Made by a program: the position numbers and the translations under genes. A stretch of DNA of 64,000 bases, from contig JAPKMW010000004.1 in assembly GCA_026645575.1 (NCBI GenBank), positions 193,597 to 257,596 on the forward strand, given 5' to 3'. Positions 34,047-42,699 of the stretch are shown one piece after another. The notes beneath the pieces were generated by a model. That model did not search any database. It saw only the letters and a list, made by a program, of their open reading frames with translations, and was not told the origin of the DNA. The DNA is from Caldilineaceae bacterium. GTDB taxonomy: Bacteria; Chloroflexota; Anaerolineae; Caldilineales; Caldilineaceae. Each line of letters begins with the position of its first letter. Position 1 is the first letter of the stretch.

Positions 34047-35045
34047 TTAACTATAGCGAATACGCGGATCCAACACAGCCAGGAAAAGATCCGAGATCAA
34101 ATTACCAAAAATAACGAGCGCGGCGATCATTAACAAAATGCCGCCCGATAGATAAATATCTTGCGAGGTGAGCGCCCGCTGGAAAATCGGCCCTAAGGAG
34201 GGAATAAGCATGACAATGGTGACTTCCAATTCGCCCTGAATCATATAGGGTAAAACCGTGCCTTGATAACCGATAATCGGATGCAGGGCATTGGGTACAG
34301 CATGGCGGTTCATTACCTGCCGTTCCGGCAACCCTTTGGCGCGCGCCGTAGTCACATATTGTGCATTGAGGACATCCAGCATATTGGCGCGCATAACACG
34401 CATATTACGTGAAACGCCACCCAAGCCGGCAACTAAAATGACCGGCCAAACATGTTTTAACAAATCAACAAATTTACCCCAAGACCAGGGCGCAACCGCG
34501 TAATTAAAGGAGAAAAACGAACCAACATCCTCCTGTTTCATCACATGCACCAGCCAATACATAATGACCAGCGCCATAAAAAAGCGCGGTATCGAAGTCA
34601 AAAAGAAGGCAATCACCGCCAAAATATTATCCGCCCAACCATATTGACGGGGCGCCACATAAATGCCAAGCAAAATACCGACCAGGCTGGAAATTAAATG
34701 GGCACAGATCGCCAGCATAAAGGTCTTGGGCAAGCGATCGAGGATGATTTCGCCGGCATCGGTGCGATAGGCAAAGGAATAGCCAAATTTCCCTTCTGTC
34801 ACAATGCCTTTGATCCAATACAAAAATTGGATCGGCATCGGTTGATCCAACCCGTTCTGCTCGCGATAGAGTTGGGTCATCTCCTCTGCTTTGTCTTCCG
34901 ACAATTGCGCCGTTTGGATCAGAAACTGTTTGTACGAACTGGCAAAATCCCCCGGCGGTAACTGGATAATAAAGAACGAAGTCGCCGCAATAAAGAAGAG
35001 CAGCACAACGGAGATAAGCAAGCGGCGTAGGATATAGTTAAGCAT
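34047..35045 (-). CDS. oppB: Oligopeptide ABC transporter permease (OppB/DppB type)
   Basis: 332 residues with six hydrophobic segments. The N-terminus LNYILRRLLISVVLLFFIA and PPGD are hallmarks of OppB, and the EAA loop reads ARAKGLPERQVMNRHAVPNAL. The C-terminal SDLFLAVLDPRIRYS is family-typical. GGGAAA precedes the start. A PD-(D/E)XK gene is inserted between it and the binding protein upstream. Confidence 0.94.
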   Translation of the reverse strand: MLNYILRRLLISVVLLFFIAATSFFIIQLPPGDFASSYKQFLIQTAQLSEDKAEEMTQLYREQNGLDQPMPIQFLYWIKGIVTEGKFGYSFAYRTDAGEIILDRLPKTFMLAICAHLISSLVGILLGIYVAPRQYGWADNILAVIAFFLTSIPRFFMALVIMYWLVHVMKQEDVGSFFSFNYAVAPWSWGKFVDLLKHVWPVILVAGLGGVSRNMRVMRANMLDVLNAQYVTTARAKGLPERQVMNRHAVPNALHPIIGYQGTVLPYMIQGELEVTIVMLIPSLGPIFQRALTSQDIYLSGGILLMIAALVIFGNLISDLFLAVLDPRIRYS

Positions 35046-35077
35046 GGTGATTTCCCATTTACATTACGACATTATTA

Positions 35078-35704
35078 CTACTGAAAATCATCAATGATGG
35101 TTTTCAACATACCTAAAATCAAATCGACCTTCTCAATGTAAATTCTTTCCTCATCCAAGGTCAGCGTATTGTCCGCCAATTTGAGAAATTGCCATAACTC
35201 GCCGGTCGTAATACAGCCATAGATGGTTTCAATTGCGCTCTGGTGACGTTGATTAAAAATGCGTGCGGCTACCATTTCCGCAGCACATTGACCAAGCGCT
35301 TCTTCCAGGTCATTCTTTTTGGCTTCCACCATCATGATCACGGGTGCTTTGACGACAGGAAAAGGTTCACTTTTACTAATGATAAAATCACAAACGCCTT
35401 TTAAGCCTTGGGCTGGCTCCACATCAAAGGTTGTGCCAGAGTAAATATTGACATCAGGCGCGATTTCACGAAAATTTAGTAAAATCGGGGCAACAATAAA
35501 TTCAGAACGGGCTTTTTCGCTAACCAAGGACAAGCGTTTACTACGTTGCAATACCTCGATTAACCATTCGGCGGGCTGAACGGGCGTAACCTGTTGGAAT
35601 AAACGCGCCTCTTTGAAAAGAAGCTGAAACGTATCGATGACATACGCAATTGTCATCGTGCGATAACTGAGTGATTTGCTGTCTGTCAGTGTTAGTTCTT
35701 CCAT
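35078..35704 (-). CDS. PD-(D/E)XK nuclease-like protein
   Basis: 208 residues; GCGAGG precedes the ATG. The core GVCDFIISKSEP...VIMMVEAKKNDLEEALGQCAAEM shows Asp then Glu-Ala-Lys, the D...ExK nuclease site, followed by a helix with conserved Gln. The N-terminus has a long TIAYVIDTFQLLFKEARLFQ helix pattern. Proteins like this are common, poorly characterised genes in cyanobacteria and Chloroflexota. It lies between oppA and oppB, in the same direction, only 32 bp from oppB, so it is likely co-transcribed although functionally unrelated. Confidence 0.7.
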   Translation of the reverse strand: MEELTLTDSKSLSYRTMTIAYVIDTFQLLFKEARLFQQVTPVQPAEWLIEVLQRSKRLSLVSEKARSEFIVAPILLNFREIAPDVNIYSGTTFDVEPAQGLKGVCDFIISKSEPFPVVKAPVIMMVEAKKNDLEEALGQCAAEMVAARIFNQRHQSAIETIYGCITTGELWQFLKLADNTLTLDEERIYIEKVDLILGMLKTIIDDFQ

Positions 35705-35772
35705 GCGTTACCTCGCCGACAAGACACGCTCGCTAAACACATCGCAAAAACTAGAATCGCTCAAACACAAAT

Positions 35773-35831
35773 TTGTAGTAAAGACTTCAATCCTTCTCCG
35801 ATCTGGCAAAAGACTGAAGTCCTTACTACAA
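35773..35831. repeat. Imperfect palindrome (GTAAAGACTTTAGTC family)
   Basis: TTGTAGTAAAGACTTCAATC...AAGACTGAAGTCCTTACTACAA, the same family as 6924 and 38426 but with several mismatches. It separates the binding protein from the PD-(D/E)XK gene. Confidence 0.75.
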
Positions 35832-35862
35832 TCAAACCTGACTACTTTACTGATTCACTGGC

Positions 35863-38067
35863 CTACTGACCATACTCTGGAATCACATTCGGGCGCACCT
35901 GCTCCTTGTGTTCTTCCACAGGCGTCCAGATGATTTCCGACATGATCGCATCTTCCACCCACTGGTATAAGCGGGCCGGGATGCCACCGGGGACGTTCTT
36001 GAAGCGCTTGGCCAAAGCCAGACCCTTACGCCCGATGACCGTACCGATGGAATAGTTGTGGTAGGTCCACAGGTAGTTCCATTCGTTGATCAACTGCTTG
36101 CGGGCCGCCGGGTCGCGTTCGGCGCAGTAGGCAATCGCCTTGTCAGCAATCTGTTGTTCCCAGTCGCGCAGCACCCGTTCGCCGCCGGCCTGGCGGTTCC
36201 AGCCTGGGGTTTGCGGTGTGACCGGGCCGAGATTGTTACAGCGGGTAAAGGGCAACAGATAATCATCGGGGCGGGTAATACGCATATCCCATTCGCCGCT
36301 CTCATTGAGGTCAGTCATGGTCTGGCTGTTGAAAGGTCGGGCATTGATCTTAATCCCCACGGCATTGAGCATCACGACAATCTGATCGGCAACAATCTTG
36401 CCTTCGGCCTGATCTTCATAGGAATTCAGGCCGAAGACCAGATCCTGACCAGCGCCGGGGCCATCGGCCGGGAAGTTAAGAATGCCATTGTTGTCGGTGT
36501 CAGTCAGACCAAGCTCAGCCAACAGCGCTTTGGACTTTTCAACATCGAAGCCGTAATAGACGACCGAAGCGGGATCAAATTCCGGCGAACCGGGGAAGAG
36601 ACCGCCGGGGAAGGCGCGCAGCAGCGGACCACGGAAAATCGACTGGGCAATGCCATCGCGATCGAGCGCATGGCTGATCGCCTGGCGGAACTTGTCTTCA
36701 CGGAAGAGGGCGCGCACTGCCGTATCACGATCATCCTTGATACCAGCCGTTTCGGATTGGTTCAATTCCAGGTTGAAGGCCAAGTCTTCAGGTCCCCAGT
36801 TCATCTTGAATTGCGAATCCGGTTCGGCGGCAGCCTGCAACGAGGTCAGATATTCACTGGAAGGATTTTCGACGTTGGTGTGATCACAACCGCCGGCGAT
36901 CGTACATTCGGTGCGACCGGCGCCGGTCGGCCCCTTCTTGTAGACCGCTTCGTCGATGTAGGGCAGTTGGTTGCCCTGCTCGTCAACAGTCCAGAAATAG
37001 GGATTGCGGCGCATGATCAAAAGTTCGTCGGTCTTGTATTCCACCGGCACCCAAGGCCCCAAGGTGACGGCGGGCAGCAGATCGGGCGGCAGCGCATCAG
37101 CGAACTCTTTGTAGTCCATCTCCGTGTTGTACTTCGGATGGAGCGGCTTCAGAATGTGTGAGGGCGAAATGTTGAAATCGCCCTCATCCATGATGTAATA
37201 CTTTTCCAACGGCTTGGACGCGGCAAAGGTGAAGCGGATGGTGTACGGATCCACCATCTCCAAGGTCGTCGGCTGACCATCAGTGTTCCAGCCATCGCCT
37301 TTGGGGCCAAAGCGCACAACTTGCGGATCGTTGATCAGATCTTCCCAGGTGAACATGACATCTTCGGCATCAAAGGGATCGCCATCCGACCACTTGGCGC
37401 CTTCGATCAGGTGCATGGTCAGTTGTTTGCCATCTTCGCTCCACTCCCAGCTCTTGGCCAGGTTCGGAATCGGCTCGACATCCTGATTGATGCGGTAGAG
37501 CGGGCCAGTCTTAACCAGCGATTGGTAATTGAATGACATCGATTCAATGCCAAACCAACCGGAGGTGACGCCGGCGCCGTTGTTCCAGCCGGCCGTGGGG
37601 CAGGCAGAGAAGTCGCGCCAGACATCGCCATAGACGCCCACGCCATCGACCATACCGGCGGCCAGGATGACTTTGGGTTCCGCCGGCAAGCGCTCGGCAA
37701 CCGGCGGCAGTTTGCCTTCGTCAACCAACGCCGTCACCCACTCCGGTTCATGATATTCGGGCAGGGCTTTGTAGGCCATGATCTGGTCGATAGCCACCGG
37801 CTCGACGGTGGTGCCGCCTAGATCCAGTTCCGGCGGTGCCGGGAAGGGAATGGCGCCAGCGGGGATGGGGCCAAAGGCGCCTTCGGCGGCGGGAGCGGCC
37901 TCAGCAGCCGGGGCGGCGGCTTCTTCTTTGGGAGCCTCGGTAGGCTTGGCTTCTTCGGCTGGTGCGGCTGCTTCTTCGGCCGGGGCGGCAGGGGCGCCAC
38001 CACCACAAGCGGCAAGGAGCAGAAGCAGCACAACCAGCGGTAGCATTACGTAATACCTGGTTCGCAT
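35863..38067 (-). CDS. oppA: Extracellular substrate-binding lipoprotein of ABC transporter (SBP_bac_5)
   Basis: 734 residues from ATG 38067 (GGAGG upstream). A lipoprotein signal ends in LLLAAC, then an unusually long Ala/Glu/Pro tether (about residues 22-70). The family-5 binding domain follows, with PNLAKSWEWSEDGKQLTMHL, AKWSDGDPFDAEDVMFTW and a C-terminal lobe. At more than 730 residues it is larger than typical OppA (about 540), resembling the large SBP_bac_5 proteins of Chloroflexota. It delivers peptides or possibly oligosaccharides to OppB/OppC. A PD-(D/E)XK gene follows it on the transcript. Confidence 0.93.
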   Translation of the reverse strand: MRTRYYVMLPLVVLLLLLAACGGGAPAAPAEEAAAPAEEAKPTEAPKEEAAAPAAEAAPAAEGAFGPIPAGAIPFPAPPELDLGGTTVEPVAIDQIMAYKALPEYHEPEWVTALVDEGKLPPVAERLPAEPKVILAAGMVDGVGVYGDVWRDFSACPTAGWNNGAGVTSGWFGIESMSFNYQSLVKTGPLYRINQDVEPIPNLAKSWEWSEDGKQLTMHLIEGAKWSDGDPFDAEDVMFTWEDLINDPQVVRFGPKGDGWNTDGQPTTLEMVDPYTIRFTFAASKPLEKYYIMDEGDFNISPSHILKPLHPKYNTEMDYKEFADALPPDLLPAVTLGPWVPVEYKTDELLIMRRNPYFWTVDEQGNQLPYIDEAVYKKGPTGAGRTECTIAGGCDHTNVENPSSEYLTSLQAAAEPDSQFKMNWGPEDLAFNLELNQSETAGIKDDRDTAVRALFREDKFRQAISHALDRDGIAQSIFRGPLLRAFPGGLFPGSPEFDPASVVYYGFDVEKSKALLAELGLTDTDNNGILNFPADGPGAGQDLVFGLNSYEDQAEGKIVADQIVVMLNAVGIKINARPFNSQTMTDLNESGEWDMRITRPDDYLLPFTRCNNLGPVTPQTPGWNRQAGGERVLRDWEQQIADKAIAYCAERDPAARKQLINEWNYLWTYHNYSIGTVIGRKGLALAKRFKNVPGGIPARLYQWVEDAIMSEIIWTPVEEHKEQVRPNVIPEYGQ

Positions 38068-38151
38068 GGGTCCTCCATAAAAACACAAAAGAAAAATCAA
38101 TTTTTATTCTGAAACGAGACTATGGAAATAGCTCAGTTCATTCAAGTTGGA

Positions 38152-38425
38152 TTATAACAGCCCAGCCGCGAGGTAGTACTCTTCGACGCCGTAGCGGGTG
38201 TAAAAGACAAACTTATCGGTCATTTCCTGTTTGCGATTACCGGGCGAGAGAATTTCAAAGACGACTTGGGGCGCGATGTCCTCTTCCAGCCATTGTAAAT
38301 ATGATTCCCGCCGTCCTTTTGGGGCGCCCCAACGCCACCATCACATCCGGCGCCTGACGAATCGTGTTGTCCCCTTCCACCGGATACCAGAGCAGATCGC
38401 CGGCAACAAAGACTTGTGACCTCAT
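38152..38425 (-). pseudogene. Truncated, frameshifted Uma2-family (DUF820) endonuclease remnant
   Basis: Reading leftward from 38425 the frame gives QVFVAGDLLWYPVEGDNTIRQ and then APDVMVALGRPK, the middle of a Uma2 protein. At the AAAA run near 38325 one extra A shifts the frame; in the next frame it continues RRESYLQWLEEDIAPQ, VVFEILSPGNRKQEM and KFVFYTRYGVEEYY, then stops. The first 50 or so residues and the C-terminus normally present in Uma2 are missing, and a perfect palindrome begins one base from the 5' end of the remnant. Uma2 proteins are PD-(D/E)XK fold proteins abundant in this group. Confidence 0.78.
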
Positions 38426-38483
38426 CGGTCGTAAAGACTTTAGTCTTTCCCCACCGGGACAAAGACTAAAGTCTTTACGACCG
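38426..38483. repeat. Perfect palindrome (GTAAAGACTTTAGTC family)
   Basis: 23-bp perfect arms at 38426-38448 and 38461-38483 with a 12-base loop. It abuts the Uma2 remnant on one side and lies 5 bases from the oppD stop on the other. Confidence 0.93.
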
Positions 38484-38488
38484 AGTTA

Positions 38489-39541
38489 CTACTCGTGCAA
38501 CCAACATGCCGCCTGATGGCCTGCTTCATGTTCGCGCAAGGGCGGTTCTTGTTGCCGACAGATCGCCATCACCTGCGGGCAGCGACTGGCAAAGGCGCAG
38601 CCCTGCACTTTTTCGGAAGCGCTGGGCACCATGCCTTCAATCGGAATCAGCTTGGCACTCTTGCGCCCCAGCACCGGCACCGATTTCAACAGACCAACGG
38701 TGTAGGGATGGAGCGGGTTGTGGAAGAGTTGTTTGGTGGAACCATACTCCACCACCTTGCCCAGATACATCACGGCAATCTGGTCGGCCATCTGCGAGAC
38801 AACGCCCAAGTTATGGGTGATGAGCATAATCGAGGATTTGAACTCGGCCTGGAGTTCGCGCATGAGATCGAGAATCTGCGCTTGCACCGTCACATCCAAC
38901 GCCGTGGTCGGTTCATCGGCCAGCAAGACCAGGGGGTTACAGGAGAGCGCCATGGCAATCATCACCCGTTGGCGCATACCGCCACTGAGTTGATGGGGAT
39001 ATTCTTGCAAGCGCTGACGGGGGGCGCTGATGTGGACGCGCTGTAACATCTCTTCGGCCCGTTCGAGTGCCGCACGCTTGCTAACATTTTGGTGGAGCAA
39101 AACCGCTTCGGCAATCTGGCGGCCAATCGTATGCAGCGGGTTGAGCGAGGTCATCGGCTCCTGAAAGATCATGCCAATCTCGCCACCGCGAATGGCGCGC
39201 ATTTGGGCGCCTCTGGGGTCAAGTTTGACCAGATCAATCGGCGGTTTGCCGTCGTCGCGATGCAATAAAATCTGCCCATCCACCACCTTGCCCGGCGGCC
39301 ATTTCACTAGCCGCATCACCGACATGGCGGTGACGCTTTTCCCACAACCGCTTTCGCCCACCACGCCCAAGGTCGATTGGCGCGCCAGGGTCAGGTTGAC
39401 GCCATTGACGGCTTTGACTGTCCCCTTTTCCAGAAAGAAGTGAGTATGTAGATTTTTAATCTCTAAAATCGGCGGCGTTGCCTCGCTTTGGCGCGGTTGA
39501 GAAGCATTGACGGGTTGGTCAAGTTGGGTGGTTGGGCTCAT
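38489..39541 (-). CDS. oppD: Oligopeptide ABC transporter ATP-binding protein (OppD/DppD type)
   Basis: 350 residues from ATG 39541 (GTGGAGCG upstream). Walker A GESGCGKSV, signature LSGGMRQRVMIAMA, Walker B LADEPTTALDVT, switch His in ITHNLGVV, and the C-terminal oligopeptide domain with the cysteine pattern GCAFASRCPQVMAIC. It is first in the opp series; a probable promoter lies about 370 bases upstream. OppD pairs with OppF to power the transporter. Confidence 0.94.
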   Translation of the reverse strand: MSPTTQLDQPVNASQPRQSEATPPILEIKNLHTHFFLEKGTVKAVNGVNLTLARQSTLGVVGESGCGKSVTAMSVMRLVKWPPGKVVDGQILLHRDDGKPPIDLVKLDPRGAQMRAIRGGEIGMIFQEPMTSLNPLHTIGRQIAEAVLLHQNVSKRAALERAEEMLQRVHISAPRQRLQEYPHQLSGGMRQRVMIAMALSCNPLVLLADEPTTALDVTVQAQILDLMRELQAEFKSSIMLITHNLGVVSQMADQIAVMYLGKVVEYGSTKQLFHNPLHPYTVGLLKSVPVLGRKSAKLIPIEGMVPSASEKVQGCAFASRCPQVMAICRQQEPPLREHEAGHQAACWLHE

Positions 39542-39918
39542 CGCTCCACTTTCATCGCTATTATTAGACTTACGAGAAGACGCACAAGCTGTATAGGAAG
39601 CCATCCATAACCGGCATATCCATGATTATGCCCTGACGCGCGTTGGTGGATTCCAAGCAAACCAGGGGCCAATGACCTACATCGGTAGACCACCAAAGAT
39701 CCGCTCTTACCGCGCTCGCCAGCGGGTAGTGGGTTGTGCGGAAACGCCAGAGACTAGAGCGGGAATGCGACAGCCTACGAAGTTGTGCTAGCTTCAGCAT
39801 CAGGCTGTGCTGAACCGATCACTGTCTACTGGGAGCTTGCGTGATTATGAACGATTGTGATCAGGGACAGCAATCAGGTTGCCTTGACGAAATAGTGCCG
39901 TTCGTTGGGAGTAAAGTC

Positions 39919-39948
39919 ATCATAGCGTAAAGGCGCTTTATCTGTCAA
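39919..39948 (-). promoter_or_regulatory. Putative sigma-70 promoter of the opp operon
   Basis: On the minus strand: TTGACA (39948-39943), 18-bp spacer, TATGAT (39924-39919). Start would be near 39912. Confidence 0.5.
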
Positions 39949-40004
39949 TTTTGGAAATAGTCAAGGGTGTATTTCGGTTTTAGGCTGAACTTTCGCTCTG
40001 TGCC

Positions 40005-40040
40005 AGTCCGTGACTGGTAATGGGTCGCCAGTCACGGACT
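40005..40040. repeat. Palindrome (GTCCGTGAC family)
   Basis: Perfect 13-bp arms AGTCCGTGACTGG and CCAGTCACGGACT with a 10-base loop. Confidence 0.9.
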
Positions 40041-40070
40041 TGCTGGGAACTGAGTAGTTACGTTTTACAG

Positions 40071-40844
40071 CTACTCTGGTGTTACATAGGCTGCCGTCAA
40101 CCCGCCATCGACCATAAAATCGGTGCCGGTCACATAGGAAGATTCGTCTGAGGCCAGGTAGAGCGCGGCGTAGGCCATCTCTTTCGCTTCGCCAAAGCGC
40201 CCCATGGGGACATGAACGAGGCGCCGCTGTTTCTTCTCCGGCGTGTTGAGATAGCTCATCAGCAGCTCGGTGCGCAACGGCCCCGGACAGAGCGCGTTAA
40301 CCCGAATGTTTTCACGCGCATGAACGACAGCCAACTCACGCGTTAAGGCCAGAACCCCCCCTTTGCTGGCTGTGTAGGCCAATTGCGGCGTAGCTGCGCC
40401 GACAATCGCCACAAACGAAGCGGTGTTGATGATCGAACCGCCGCCAGCGCGTCGTAAGGCTGGAATGCCATACTTGCAGCCTAGATAGACGCCTTTGAGG
40501 TTGATCGTCATGGTCAGATCCCAGACGGCCTCTTCGGTGTTGACAGCGTCGTCATCGTCATGCCGCATAATCCCGGCGTTGTTAAAGAGGACATTGAGCT
40601 TGCCAAAGCACTCTTCGGCCACCTGCACCATCCTGGCGCAATCCGCCGCTTTGGCAATGTCGGCATGGACATAGACTGCCTTGCCACCGGCGCTCTCTAC
40701 CAGGCTGACCGTCTCCGCTCCCCCCTTGTCATTGACATCGACCACCACAACGGCAGCCCCTTCGCTGGCAAAAAGCAGCGCCGACTCACGCCCAATACCG
40801 CTGCCGGCGCCCGTAATCAAAGCAACTTTATTTTCTAATCGCAT
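40071..40844 (-). CDS. SDR family oxidoreductase
   Basis: 257 residues from ATG 40844 (GGAGAAGC upstream). Classical short-chain dehydrogenase: TGAGSGIG (residues 11-18) for NAD(P) binding, NNAG at 88-91, Ser143, Tyr157 and Lys161 of the catalytic tetrad (QLAYTASKGG), and the CPGPLRTEL segment. Asp36 after the second strand (VVVVDVND) suggests NAD preference. Substrate unknown. It is transcribed leftward, alone, downstream of the AI-2E-type permease gene. Confidence 0.92.
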   Translation of the reverse strand: MRLENKVALITGAGSGIGRESALLFASEGAAVVVVDVNDKGGAETVSLVESAGGKAVYVHADIAKAADCARMVQVAEECFGKLNVLFNNAGIMRHDDDDAVNTEEAVWDLTMTINLKGVYLGCKYGIPALRRAGGGSIINTASFVAIVGAATPQLAYTASKGGVLALTRELAVVHARENIRVNALCPGPLRTELLMSYLNTPEKKQRRLVHVPMGRFGEAKEMAYAALYLASDESSYVTGTDFMVDGGLTAAYVTPE

Positions 40845-40947
40845 AGCTTCTCCATCCATCAAAATTGGAATGATTCGATCCGCTCCTCACCACTCCCTAG
40901 GCATTCCCGATGATCGGCGAGAAGCAGGCTGAATCGGTATGTATAAA

Positions 40948-42423
40948 TTAGGATTCTTGACTCACGGTAGGACCGGGTTCTGTCGCGGTTGCCTGAATAG
41001 CCGTTGCTTTAGGGCGCAAAAATGAACGACGGCGCGGGGCGTTACGTTTGAGATCTTCCCCTTTGACAACGCGCCGGTAGGTGAGGCGCGGCTTTTTACG
41101 TGGGAAACGACCATCTTGGAAGGGGGGGTAATCGAGCAGCTTGGCGTGAATATAGCCGCCGAGAACACGCAGACTGGCAATGGTCGGCGCAGCGAGGAAG
41201 GCGCCCAAAATGTTGCCAACACTAAAGCCGATGACCACACCAGAGATGACAATCACCGGATGGAGGTGGACGCTATCACCGATGACACGGGGAACGATGA
41301 TATTGTTTTCCAACTGCTGAATAATAAAGTAGATGGCAACGGTAATCAGCGCAAAGCTGACATTGTCAATGCCGTAGGGTCGCAAAACGTCGCTGCCCTG
41401 GATCAGCGCCACAATGACCGCCGGAATCATCGCCATCGTCGGTCCCAAGTTGGGGACAATTTCCAACACGCCGGCCAGAATCCCTAAAATCAAGGCGCCG
41501 GGCATCCCGGCAATTTCCAGCGCCAGCCAGGTCGTCGTGCCAATCAGCAGACAAAGAATAATCTGTCCACGAAAGAAGGCCTGCCAAATCAACCCCACCC
41601 GCCGCAACAATTCGCCAAATTCCGGTTGGTAGGAGGCTGGGAGCAGACTCTGCGCGTAGTTGCGAATGGCCGGCGCATCTTTGGTCATGTAGAGACTCAT
41701 AAAGAAGGTGACCAAGAAGGTGAAGAGGAACTGCACAATGCCGCCAACGACGCTGATGCCAATAACCGCTGTGCTACTGACCACAGTCGTCGTCGTGCCA
41801 ATAACCTGTTGCATATAACTCAGCAACTCGCCAATGGTTGGCATGACCAAATATTGCTGAAAGTTGTTGCGCACCTCATCCACCGTTTCGGCAATGGAAA
41901 AGTGAAAGCCCATAAAGGTGATGACATCCGGCCAGGTGTCAACAGTGGTGTTGAGCCAGCGCAGCACATTCAGGGAAACAACTGTCGGGTTAAAGGCGCC
42001 AAGGCGGTTCAATTGCTCTAGCAAGACCGGCACCAGAAAGACCGGCAGGAGAATAAAGGCTAGAAAGAGGAGCAGAAAGAGAACAATCGTGCTGACGCTC
42101 CGTGGGATGTAGATTCGTTCACAAGTATCGACAATCGGGTTGAGCAGATAGGCGACCAGCGCCGCCGTGATGACAATCGGTAGGACTGGCTGACTAAGCC
42201 AAAGCACAAAGCTGGCGCCAATGACCAATAACACAATGACTGTCCGCTTGGTGGCGCGATCCCAACGCGAACTCGCCGGCACGTCAGCGTCAGCGTCCGA
42301 CGCAATCGTCGGCACATTCGTTGTGTCGACCGGTTGCGCCTCCTCTGCCTCTCTGTGGTCATTGGGCGCTACGGCAGAGTCCAGGCGCCCAATGGAAAAT
42401 TGTGCTTCCGATGCAGTTGCCAT
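40948..42423 (-). CDS. AI-2E transporter (PerM/TqsA) family membrane protein
   Basis: 491 residues. A charged cytoplasmic N-terminus (about 55 residues) precedes two helices (TVIVLLVIGASFVLWLSQ, LPIVITAALVAYLLNP), a central soluble-looking part, and a C-terminal bundle of about six helices with GILAGVLEIVPNLGPTMAMIPAV and IYFIIQQLENNIIVPRVIG, the conserved core of the family. The C-terminal 65 residues are basic and Arg-rich (RRRSFLRPK). Members export varied solutes; the AI-2 role is not general. Ribosome site is weak. Confidence 0.88.
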   Translation of the reverse strand: MATASEAQFSIGRLDSAVAPNDHREAEEAQPVDTTNVPTIASDADADVPASSRWDRATKRTVIVLLVIGASFVLWLSQPVLPIVITAALVAYLLNPIVDTCERIYIPRSVSTIVLFLLLFLAFILLPVFLVPVLLEQLNRLGAFNPTVVSLNVLRWLNTTVDTWPDVITFMGFHFSIAETVDEVRNNFQQYLVMPTIGELLSYMQQVIGTTTTVVSSTAVIGISVVGGIVQFLFTFLVTFFMSLYMTKDAPAIRNYAQSLLPASYQPEFGELLRRVGLIWQAFFRGQIILCLLIGTTTWLALEIAGMPGALILGILAGVLEIVPNLGPTMAMIPAVIVALIQGSDVLRPYGIDNVSFALITVAIYFIIQQLENNIIVPRVIGDSVHLHPVIVISGVVIGFSVGNILGAFLAAPTIASLRVLGGYIHAKLLDYPPFQDGRFPRKKPRLTYRRVVKGEDLKRNAPRRRSFLRPKATAIQATATEPGPTVSQES

Positions 42424-42699
42424 ATCACCAAAGACGTATGCTGTCTAGTGCAAGTTTCAAAGTCGGCTTCCACCAATACATTTACCAAAACACAGCACGG
42501 TTGTAACACTATCAAAAACCCCGTTCGTAGCCATTGGTCGCGCACAACTATTCAGCCGTAGGGGCCACTCCCTTCTAGGAAGAGGGTGTCAGGCTGAATA
42601 GGTATAGTTGCACAATCTACTGTATCACAGAATGTGCGAATCGTATATTATGAAACAATGGTTGTTGCACAACCGTTACAGTGTGATTGCGCGGTTCGG

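Larger units (their letters stand above)
39542..40070. other. Intergenic region, 529 bp, long leader of oppD
   Basis: No convincing gene. The left 370 bases would be transcribed as the oppD leader from the promoter at 39919-39948. Short hairpins (AGCATCAGGCTGTGCT near 39797) are visible but no recognised riboswitch or T-box signature. The right end holds a palindrome of the GTCCGTGAC family. Confidence 0.5.

Noticed and set aside
39542..39912. T-box or known riboswitch in the oppD leader
   Set aside because: No T-box core or other recognisable consensus could be found by eye.
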